DNA of 64,000 nucleotides from Gymnogyps californianus (taxonomy: Eukaryota > Chordata > Aves > Accipitriformes > Cathartidae): assembly GCF_018139145.2 (NCBI RefSeq), contig NC_059478.1, forward strand, positions 30,317,001-30,381,000, written 5' to 3'. The notes beneath the pieces were generated by a model. The model was not told the origin of the DNA. It searched no databases and saw only the letters and a program-made list of their open reading frames with translations. Made by a program: the position numbers and the translations under genes. Positions 39,901 through 51,900 of this stretch are shown piece by piece (within the stretch, counting starts at the first letter, position 1; every line of letters starts with the position of its first letter).

Positions 39901-42900
39901 GAGATTCCATGTGAGTCTGCAATTAGACATTAGTCATTTCTGTTGAGTCACTGAGAACCAATTTGGTACTTATTTAAAGTTATTTATCTTATACAGTGCA
40001 AAACAAGGGCACTCCAACATAACACTAACTTTACTTCCTTCAGAGGGACAGAACTTTGGTCGTGGGCACTGTGCAGGGTGTACTATACGAGGCACTATGA
40101 ATGCTATCAGCTATCAGCCATTTATGCTGCTACTGGAATTCATTTTGACTGTAAAAAGTTTTGATATGCATATTTTTATTCCAGACTTAAGATACTCAAA
40201 GTTTGGAGCTGCTGTCACTCTGAGTCCATGACTACGTAATGGTATGTTCATGGGTGTTAAGCCCAAAGATGGTGCTTTTAGAAGGAAATATTGTCAGTGG
40301 CAGTTTATCAGGAAAGAGAGAGAGTGAATTGCCTTGTTCAGGGAAGCAGGAGGTATCTGCAGATATGAGGGTGTATAAGGTCCTTCCCATTGCCAAGCCC
40401 TAACAGAAAGGAAGAGTTGTTTCAGGGGAGAGAAATGCTGTCTTTGCTGCGTGGATTCCTTTGCCCAGGAAACTAAGTGCCTCTACAATGGAAGAAGTCA
40501 AGGGGGGAAGAGCAGTTGCTATTCCAGCCTCAGTATAATTTTCAATACTTCTAAAATGTCACTTCTTTTACAGTTTTTCTTCCTTTTTTTCAGCAGCGAG
40601 CCATAATATTCTGAGTACCTAAAGTCACACAGAAGCCTTTGGAGCTGTTATGAATGACTGCTCCCGCAAGTGCAACCCACTTCAGGACTGTGCACCTTGG
40701 GCCTCTTCACGCATTGACCATCTTAGCTTGTAAATATATGTCATCAATCAATATTTTAAATGGCTTGGCCTTTAACCTTAACATCTGTTGCCAAAACAGT
40801 ACTCTAAGCATCTGTGACTAGCAGCTTTTTTTCCTCCCAGCTTTATGCTAACTGAGACCAGAAAAACAATAATAAAACATGCCCAGAGAAAATGCCTGAG
40901 TGGAATTACCTAAATGGAGACACTTCTTTTGCAGGGAGAGTGATACGAGCTCTTGGGCACAGCTAGAGTTGAATGTGTGCAGCCATGAAGCATCTTAGTT
41001 ATGAGGAGGCAAAAAGGAGGAAGATCTAAGCAAACAATGGGCTCCTCTGACTGCAAAACATTCTTTTGCTCACTGTCTTACCCAGTCCTAAGCACAAACC
41101 TGCTTTGAAGTCGGACACAAGGGATGGGAACTTTTTTAATATTTCATTTTTTTTGTGATTGGCTTTCATCCCTGACATATTTAAAATGTGCTTTAACTTG
41201 GAGAAAGACAAAACTGAAACTCTCCAGGAATCCAAGTGATCCCTAAAGCCCAGAGCTCTGCACATTAATAATGTGGTTTCTTTGGGGGAAAGAAAAAAGG
41301 GAGGGGGGAACCCCAAACTCAAAACAAAAACCCAAACCATGAACATTTTCATATTTTCAAGTAGAATCAAGAGGATATCATATACGGTATTTATCCATAT
41401 ATATCCTATATAGAGTATTATAGCTGACTTCTCCAGAAATATTACCTCTGCTTATTTGAAAGAGCGAATGTGCAAACATTGCAGACTATAGGTGGCAGTA
41501 GGAATGTCCTTATGCTTTAATTCTGTAAGGATCAGCATGTTAGCCTCTATGCCCTAAATAATGACAGAGCAACAGGTTTGCCTATGGAATTGTACTACAC
41601 ATAGTATGAAGCAACTTCTGTTTCACTGTAAAACAGTCTTTCAAATCTTGATTTATTTTCCCTGGCACTTCTTCATACTGTGCATGTGATGGGGTCTCAT
41701 ATGGGGTGATGCGATGGAAATATTGGCGAAGATTTACTAGGTTTTTTACAACATCCTGGTGATGGATTGATATAATCAGCAAAGAAATCATATCAGAGAA
41801 AGCCAGTATTATGGATAGATAAAATCCTTAATTTCACAAGAGGTTCTCAGAAATGACACTGAGAGGTTAGGGATGGTCTGTTTATCTGTAAGCTAATAAC
41901 TTTTTTCCTGTTTTATTGTTGTCACTTGAAATCTGAGGCTATTTCTGAGGTTCTTAAGTGCAGCCTGTTCTGAGGGAAACGTCACTGGTCTTTCCCGTCC
42001 TGCCTGGAAGCGAGAGGCCAAGCCATGCTTCAGCTACACTGGACTGTCAGGGGTGGAGAGCAGAGGCCACGTGCTGCCCTCACAGATCTTAAGAGTGCAG
42101 ACGACACAGGCAGAGAATGGAAATAATCCCCCCAAGTCCCTCCAGCTTTCTGTCACTTTTTGAGGAGCCACATATAAACCATGAGTGCAGGCTCCCAGGG
42201 GAACAATGTTAGAATGATGGGTTATTTCCCTTTCTACTCCATTCTGTTCACCAGTTACATTCCAACATTTTAGTGCCACTTGAACTAGAAAGGAGAATAG
42301 GACATGTCAAGCAGGATGCATTTTTTGTTTTCATTTTTAAGATTTGGAGTGAGAAAAAAAGCAGGAGATCCTTGCCTAAGTAATTTTTCGTAATTTATTA
42401 CTTTGCTCTTACAAAGCAGAATATATTAATAAAGTGCATCAGCTCTTCCCTTGGTGCAGGGGAACTAGCACCAGGCATTTTTGTTTTCTAATCCCAGTTT
42501 ACCATTGGATTTCTCTAAGCCTCAACAGAAACAAGCTAGGGTTTGTCTGGAAAGCTTGTACTCAGTTACTACATCCATTTAAAACATATTTAGTAATACC
42601 AAGTCAAGCCTCTCCTCCACAGTGGAACTGAAAGAGGATAAAGTGCATCTTATATCAAGATAGATTAATTTAGCTCTAAGCTAACTAATTTTATGAATAA
42701 TTTTGCATTTTTAATAGCACTGAACATTTTCTAATGTTGACCAAGTTTGAAAGTAGTCTTCAAAAATGGCACCCCTGCCTTTTTGTGTCTCACCTTGGCT
42801 CTGCTCTGCAATCCAAAGACTTCCTCCTGTGAGGAAAGGCTGAGAGAGTTGGGCTTGTTCAGCCTGGAGAAGAGAAGGCTCCGGGGAGACCTTACTGCAG

Positions 42901-45900
42901 CCTTTCAGTACTGAAAGGGGGCTTATAAGAAAGATGGGGACAGACTTTTTAATAGGGCCTGTAGCGATAGGACAAGAGGTAATGGTTTTAAACTAAAAGA
43001 GGGTAGATTCAGACTAGATATAAGAATGAGATTTTTTTATGATGAGGGTGGTGAGACACTGGCACAGGTTGCCCAGAGAGGTGGTAGAAGCCCCATCCCT
43101 GGAAACATTCAAGGTCAGCTTGGACGGGGCTCTGAGCAACCTGATCTAGTTGAAGATGTCCCTGCTCGTTGCAGGGGGGTTGGACTAGATGGCCTTTAAA
43201 GGTCCCTTCCAAGCCAAGCTATTCTATGATTCTATGATTCAAACTGTCCTCCACTCTTAGGCATAGCATGCGGTATACCAGACTCCACATTCCTGCCCCA
43301 AAATTAGGAATAGTCTGCCCAAAACTGGGTTTAGTATGCATTATTATTTAAACATCATAGAATGAAAAAGTGATTAATATCTGTTACATCTTTTTTCTGG
43401 AGATTCTCTCCAGACCATACAAAGTGTTAGATATAAAATGTTGCCATATATCCATCCCACTTCTAATACACAGCTGCCATTAAAAAATTAATAAGATATT
43501 GGGATACGTCTGGAACATGACAGAGAATGACACAAGAAAACGCGACAATGACGGCTTATAAATCAAGTGAATGGTGTAATCTGGAATTTTGCGTGTAGTA
43601 TTGGTTATCCCATCCCAAAATGGATATTACAGAGTTAGAGAAGTTTCAAAGGCAGTAACATGAATGGTTGTCCAAAAGCAGGTTCCACCAAAGCAGACCA
43701 AGTAAGAGTCTATGTGCATATTCTTCTCATTGAACATCATCTGAAAGTTGCACATGCAAAATTAATCAAGGAAAGTATTTTTTCAAAAAAGTGTGGGCTT
43801 TGCAACTCAGTGATACATGATGTTGCTGAAGCCAAGAATAAAATAAATATGAAAATTAGAAAAAGGGCTAAATAGTTACATGGACAGAAAGAGATTTGAG
43901 AGTGAAAACAGCTCAGCGAAAGGTTCCCCACTCTCATCTCTAGAATCAGTGGAGGGATATGGGTGCCTTCACAGGGTGAGGCAGATTACAATTAAAGTGA
44001 TGGACTTTGAGAGTTCCTCTTTCTCTCCGCTGGCTAAACAAAGAACCTGAGATTGCGACATCCCTGATTCAGGATCCTCTACTGAGGTTCAAAAGTTGTG
44101 AATCTAGATCTTATTTTTAGCAGAAGGGAATGGAAGCATCTTTTTCTCTTCCTACAAAATGTATAGAACAGTCTAAGGTCCCTGAAAGGGGCCAGCTCTT
44201 GTTCAAACCACAAGAAAGAAAAAGACAGACAAGAAGGAATGAAAGAAAGATTAAATACTAGAAAAGATAATTAAAACAACATGTTTGACATTTCAAATTC
44301 AAGCTTTTCCTCCATTCATACATCACCATATTACTTGTTATAGTCACACAATGCATGATAGTACACAGCCTCATCAACTTTTCTGCAGCTCCTGAAGAGC
44401 CGGAAAACCTTACTGCTGCGTGCCTTTGTCTTTGCTAGAGCACTCACTTGGCGTTAGCAAAGCTCAGGCACCTGCATTCTGCTGAAGCCAAGGCAAACTT
44501 TTTAAAAAAGAACAAATGGCTAGAGGCTGACTTTCAGCAGGGCTACTCCTCCCTTCACGTGACATTAACAGGGGCTATTTGGCTGACTAACTCTGAAAAA
44601 AAAAGTCAGGCCTTAGCAAACAACTCACAAAATGATTTCATTTTATTTGTTGGTTTGTTGTTTTTTTTCATCTTCCATAGTGGCAAATCAGACCCATAAG
44701 CTTTTCTGTTTTAAATCCTGTATTATATGACATACTTAGCACCATACTTATTAGAAGTATTCTTACCTGTAATTAAATCATGATGACCTACAGATCTACC
44801 ACATTTCCCATCCAAAATGTGTTGTGAAGATGTGTGGAGTTGTTGTATAGCTAAGCATTCACTTAGTACATCTTGTTCGATATCAGTACATGAATTTAGC
44901 TACAAGAGGAGGATAAAACAAACATTTTATTTCAAAGTAAACCAAATGACTTCTAATTAAATTCATATGTCTCTTTGCTTAAAGATTATGTATAGAAGGA
45001 AGGAACAAAATGTCATTCTCAGGAACTTGGTGTAATTAAGGATGTATCTATTACTTGGTATTTTTAATTTGAGATAATTTTGGTTTTCTTAAGCGCACAA
45101 GTTAAGTGTGCTAATCTTAAATCAACAACAGTTTGCTTCAGAAAATAATGTACCCTGTGTTTCTTCAAACCTTCCTGCATATTTTCAGATTTTCTGTAGT
45201 TTCTTGGCTTCTGTGGCAAAAGGATTGCCTCACCTTGTAGCTGTGACACTTGGAAAGACATTTGATAGGGAAAGAAAAGCATTTGTGCTTATCAGATTAG
45301 AACTGGTGGAATAATACACTGTCAGTAATGTGTAAGAGGTATCACTGATATGTCAGCTGTTCTCCATGTAAATTAAAGCTCTGGCAAAAGTGTCTGAAGC
45401 AAACTCTTGAAAACCACAATGTCGATCATATTAAAAACAGCAGGAGAGGAGAATTAAGAAAGAAAAGCATTTCTAATTCTCTTTCAAACATGCTGATGTT
45501 GCCAAGCTTTTGTCATAATATAGTGCTCACATTACACAAACAGCCATCATATTCTATAGCCATTAATAAATAGTTACTGTCTTTACGTTTACAGTTTTGC
45601 ATACCGATCTCCCCTGGGTTTGGTTATTCTAAATAAAAGGTCCAGGCAAAGCTATTTAGAATTCTGCTATACAGCCATTTGTTGGTTGAAGATAAACATC
45701 TAACATTTGGATCACAAAGTGCATCTGCAGCCAATTAAACTTAAACTACTACTAAATTAACAGCTAACTTTCTCCTATTTTGTTCTTGTAAAGCCTTTCA
45801 GAACAACCAAATATTACCACTGCAGTCATCTTCTAGGCTATGAATATTCAGGATTCCTTTGATGTAAGTCTAAGCTCAGGCATTTTATTTTATACCAGAG

Positions 45901-48900
45901 ATGGCACATTTTGGTAGCATATCTCAACCAAGACATGTGGTCAGAGCAGCCTGTTAATTTTTCTTTCTTGGCTAATTCATTTCCACTCAGAACTCCTGGG
46001 AAGCTGGTAACAACAGACAACTGCCTTTGCCGAGTTATAACCAAAAATGAGCAAGTGAGTATTAAAAAATCTTTTCCCCTTTTTTCCAAAGTAGACTGTC
46101 ACCATTTCAATAACACTGAGATTTACTTAGTTGTGAAAGGGTTTTTTTCCCTATAATATGTTTAAGTGAAATATCTGGGGGGGGGTTATTATTTCTTTAT
46201 GAGTCAGATTTGCTTTGTTCCCTTTTAAGAGAGCCTGATCAAAATGCACTCTAAATCTGCTGCTTTTTCAGATGCCTTTCCAGATGAAGTTGAAGGAAAA
46301 AAGATACAGGATCAAGTATTCATAAAGTTATCATGGCTAAATGAGACAGGAAATCTGAAGATGATTTCAAACCACTGGAGGAGTGCAGATTTAGATTGGT
46401 CTACCAAATAAGGTGTGGGAGGCAAGGAACTAACATTATTTTAAGATAGACTTGATAAGTCTATGGAAGGGTATGTATATGCATGCAGGAAAATTCCTCA
46501 AGCTAGGAGATTAGGAGATATGAAACCCTGGCTATCTGACGTCTTGGTACATCCAAGCAGCTTGAGTTTGCAATTTGTGTGTACTGCATTTGTCCTGTAT
46601 TGATTCTATGCTTCGGGCCTCCTGCTGCTTATGCAGGAAGTACTTTGTGCCCCTTAATGCAAAGTTTGGATTTAGGGTTTTTCCCACCTTCCTCCATAGA
46701 ACTGGAAATAGGCCTCAGCAGGTGACAGGGTATAACAGTGGGGACTGTTCCTTTGTCCAGATGTAAAGGATGTTAACACGTTAATGCATTCAGCCCAGTA
46801 CACAGAGCTGAACAAATGATACCCGTGTGTGGTATTAGGAAATAATTCCCTCCTTCCTTCCCCTTAGAAGTATGTCAGCAACCCCAGGAAGGAAAGATGG
46901 GGCAGTTCTCTCCTTTGGAATAGGGAGCATGGTTGCTTTCCACAATCAGCTGAGAATTTCACATAACAAAATCTTCCTGTCACAAAGATCTTGCTATTGC
47001 AAAAGACTTTGGTGCCACAGTCAACCTCCTTCTGTGCCAATTACTGCTATGGCTTTCTGACTCTTACTCTCATTAAGACCTAAAGGTTGCTCTAGGGAAA
47101 CATTGGGAATTTTGCGACCTGTGGTATGGGAGGCATGTGCACAGCACACCCTGTGGAACCTTCTAGAGAGCTGTAGTGAAACCATATGGCCTGATAATAC
47201 AAAATTGGGCCTGAAAACTAGGTGGTCCTTTCCAGTCCTGCCAGGTTAAATAAGAGTTCTGGCTGGACCTGATATAAGCAGAGACAACAGACTTGATTCT
47301 GTGGACATCTGGATGGGTGCTAGGCATGAACAGTGTTACTCCCAGGCACAAAGCTCAGCACGTAATGAGTGCTTCTTGACTGACTATTTGAAATAGTGCG
47401 CACAGATCTGTACACTGATGTTCTAGGAACTGTTACTCAGATTCCATGCATTCTTCTTACAGGAAGAATTGGGGGACAGACAACTGGCCTAGGAGAGGGG
47501 ACCATAAGTTCAGATTGGTGAATCTAGCCAAGTGAAAACTGTAGGGGATGTAATTCCTGCTGAGAAGCAGCAGAAGGGAAGGGGTGTAAGACAGGGGGCA
47601 TGGCTGACATCAGGACAAATCAGTATGAACTCATCACAGTTGTATTCAAGCGGGAGAATTAGGCCATTTTGACATCCATCTCACTCCTCCATGGCTCATC
47701 CCAAATTCTGCAACTAAGATCGCCTGGGTTCTGCTATTGTCTCTTTTCTCCACATGTTCCTCTCTTTGCTTTCCAGTACTTCTAGTTCTTACCTTTGACA
47801 TTTTTCCAAACTAGCTGCTCCCTAGCTCTATCTTGCCAGGCTGTCATTTCTGCTCTGTCCTCCATCTTTTAAACATGCCTTGTTGTCTCATCCGTGATGC
47901 TCTTGGCAGTGGCGAGGCAGCTGGGGGAAGACGTCATTGCTGCTTATTGAACTAATTGTAATTGCTTGCTAAGGCTCGCATTCCTTTCCACTCCTGAGCC
48001 TCAAGTATGCTCATAGTCTGTTCTGTCACAGACCAGCTCTGTGGGGTCCCAATCATCTTTTTACAAACTGTGTGTACAAATGTGTAATAAACAAGTCTCT
48101 AATCCTGGGCTGGTGCCCGTAAGCATCCCCATTTAATAATGAGTTCAGGATTTAGCCCACAGAAACCAAAATACTTATTTGAATCTAATACTAGTGAAAA
48201 CATAACTAGCAGTCTGGGTTTGGAATGATTTATAAAGGCATTTAAAATACAGATGTGGTGGGAAAAGTGGGAGGTTTTCATTCTCATCTATTACAAGTGC
48301 TCCTTTCCTGACATTTCCACAGTATCCTGGCTTAGTTTCATTTGTGTTTTAGATGATCTGCCAACACGTATTTACTAGCTGATTGCAGAGACTCAATGCG
48401 TGGACATTTTATGTGAATGACAGCAGAATTTGGGCTTGTGTATGAAAGATGAACAGGAAAGAAATGCTTGGAGAGAAAGTGTGGGGCAAACTGAAATTAC
48501 AGGGTGGTAGCCTTGAAAGTGTAAAACTATAAAGTGGACTGGTTAACCATAGTGATTAAAAACCAACAGGAAATTAGCTCAACTTAAGTTTTCTTCTAGC
48601 GATACTGCAGAAGAACTCTGATTTGAAAATATATAAACTAAAGGTAAATTAAAAATAACTATATCGAGGAGATCTGGAGATGTGTCACTTTTTGCCTAGT
48701 GGGTCTTACCTTCTTACGCACCTGTTGTTCTTTGGCTGAATGAGCTTTCACATGTTTGCGCAGAGAGCTGGGGTCGGTGTAGCGTTTGGAGCAGCCAGGA
48801 ATCTGACAGGCGTAGGGTTTCTGTAAATGTGAGAAAAGGGAAAAGATTTCATATTCCTCTGCATCTCTACAATCAGCATACAGAGCGCTGAAGGATGGCC

Positions 48901-51900
48901 ATTTCTGTGAAACACAGTGTTAAGCCTGAGCTGTTTGCGCTGTTTGCTGTTTCCAGATTTGCTCTGTCTCCTCTATGTACACAAGCCAGACATGATGCAA
49001 ACAGAAGAACTGCACTGATAGCTCTGATTTTGCACTCCGTGCAAGCACTGAGAGCACTTGACACAACTATACTCTGGCATGTTGGATATTGATTACTGGG
49101 CTGAATTAAATGCTAATGAGATGTAACTGGATGGGTTTTGAGAGCATTACTTTTTTTCTACACTTTACAGTAGACAAAATGATCATGAGATCACCTAGTA
49201 TAATTAAAAATATAGAAGCTCTGGTTTTGAGTTCTGATTTACATAGTTTTTACAACGACTGTTCCATATGCAGCAGAGCAAAACTTATAGCATAGCACAC
49301 ATTTGGTTTCCTTCATACCTTGTTCCTGTTTCGAGTAACAGCAGCAATATCTTTCTTTTTGTAACTCCTAACCAAACAACCTGCATCAAACATTAACATC
49401 TGAGCAAATCAATACAGAAAGAAAAATCCACTATTGTTGATTTTGTCGGGAAGACCTTTCCAGCTGATTTTGGCATGCGGCAGAGCTTGCCACTTCTGTG
49501 TGGCACAGTATGAGCACTATCTCCTGGGAAAACCATCTGAGTCTGGGCAGGCAGTTCCAGTGCTCTCTTCTCACAGGAAAACAAACAAACAAAAAAATAA
49601 GGACGCTCCAATTTAACCGCTGATTCTGAGTCCCAATGACTGAAAGCCTCACCAAGTTCTCTTCGTTATGCCTACTCCCAACAAATGAAACACTATCTCT
49701 CTGTTACAGTACAACCTCCAAATGAATGTGCAATTACCAAGTTGAACAAAGGGACTCTGGCACTTGTCATTAAGTAACCATTGACTTAAGAGATAGCAAA
49801 ATAGTGCTGCATGTCAAAGCTCACAAAGTTTTAAAGTTGAGCCGAACATTCATTTTTTCTCCGTTGTCTTGCCTCATCTGTCAACATTACCTTAGCCTTC
49901 TCACTTGGACTAGTAAGTCCTTTTGGTGTCTTCCCAAAGGTAGAAAACTCATTTGTCATGATCTCAGTGTCACATTCTTTAATCCCCTTGGTTTCAGAAA
50001 GAGGATGCACAAAAGGGAAAAAAACCCACCGGTTTTGGGAGAAGTGACTGTGAAGTCCTTTAAACAAGTTGCTCTGCTCCTGGAGGAGTGATGACATGCC
50101 CTTTTTACCACAAGGACAGATATGTTCCCTTTGTTCTGCTTCTACCGAGGAGAAGGATCTACTTCCAGATGATTTAGTAGAGATTCAATCAAACTAGCAT
50201 ACACCAGTAAGTATCTGAAATGATTTACAGATTCTCCTTTTGGAGAAGATAAATGATGGAGTGACCTACATTGAGAAGCTTTAAAACCAATTCCAAATGT
50301 ACTCAATAAGGAATAAGCAGTCTATATAAACCTTTTTTCTTTGTAAGTACCTCCAGAGGATAAGTATTGCTGCTCTGTCCAGCCAGCAGGAAATTTCTGA
50401 AGGAATAATAGAATCATTCACCAATTCATGACCTTACAGGCTAACACAGCACCTACCCAGAAAGTTATAGGGCAAAGCAGATTTATTGAGAGTGTCTGGA
50501 ACACAGAGAACTGACACCTGAGCAAAAACTATGGAAAACTTTAACAAATCCCTTAGCAGAAAAGCTAGCAGAGTATTTTTCATATCATTGATGTCATTCA
50601 AATTAGTGATAGAATCATTCAACTTAGTGATAGGGAAACTAGATGAAAATCTGACTGCCCTTAAAAAGGTTCATGGCTATTTGCTTTGACATTCCAGGCA
50701 GTTACTTTGTCCACTGAGCTAATGCGATGTGCAGTCTTTACAGTAGCACCGTCTTGTAGCTCTGTTATTTTTCACATTTACCTAAGAACACAATACACTA
50801 AGCTAAACCATAGGACTTCAATTAAACCAGGTAAGTGGAAGTTAGTTACTGTGTTGTAGGACTAGAGAAACAGTTTTAAAGAACCTGCAACAGAATAGCA
50901 CGGAGGATATTTTTAGACATTTAAGAAAGTTAGTAGAAAGTGATTACCGTACCTTTTTCCTGATTTATGAGCATTTCAGATAATAAAGACAGAGATAAAG
51001 GGAGAAGAAAAGAAAATAGAAAGTTAAGAGATTTGTCTTCAATAATGCACAGATCAACAGATACAAGAAATTTTGCTTATTTTAGTAACCATTTGAATTC
51101 TCTTTCAAAACCAATAAATGGCATTCCATTTGTGACTTTGGCTAATAAAAAATATATCTATTAGATTCAAGCAGTTAAATTTCAAAACCGTGCACCCAAT
51201 TTAGTATATCCACTTTCAAGAGAGACACATTTTAGAACTAATTACAAATTCAAATATCTCAGGTTGACTTTCAAATAAATAAAACATTGTTATTGTAAGT
51301 GTGCTTTGGTTTGGAAAATGTGACTGACTCGCTTCTCTTACTTGTTTGTTTTTGCAAGGCATAATGTACATTAGACATTCCTTAATGCTGCACTGTCTGA
51401 AATGTGTAACTGCTTAAAAAGTAAATATCAATTAAACTCAAAAGTTCTGCCCCATAAACACTTGGCCAAACGTTAAACCATATATTCACTTCTTTGAAAA
51501 AGACAAAGGAACAACTCTGCCTGTTACTCTTTACAAGCTTTATGCTGAGGACTTAACTGGTCTACAAAGTTGTCTACTTACTTTCTTTCCCCATAACATG
51601 GTGATTTAATTTTATCAGAGCCTAAGACACTAGACAGGCTCCCATCTTCTCTGCAAGTCAAGTGAGAAGACTTGCAGAGTTGAGCCAGAATCTACCAACC
51701 GTACATAAGAAAAGAATTTGTTTCTTACAGTTAATTCTGATGGTGGGTACTTCACAAATTTCATATAGTTATAAGACAGATGTATTTTTACCTTTACAAA
51801 ATTGTGTCCAAAACTGAGATGCATTTACCTTCCACTGAGATGTCTGAACTGCTTTTGCATTCATTCAGAACAGACTTTATTGAAGCAACACAGGATAGGA

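Noticed and set aside
39472..39930. 152-codon minus-strand frame in the intron
   Set aside because: It would be in the GLIS3 strand, but has no match to GLIS3 and no suitable flanking splice sites in phase.
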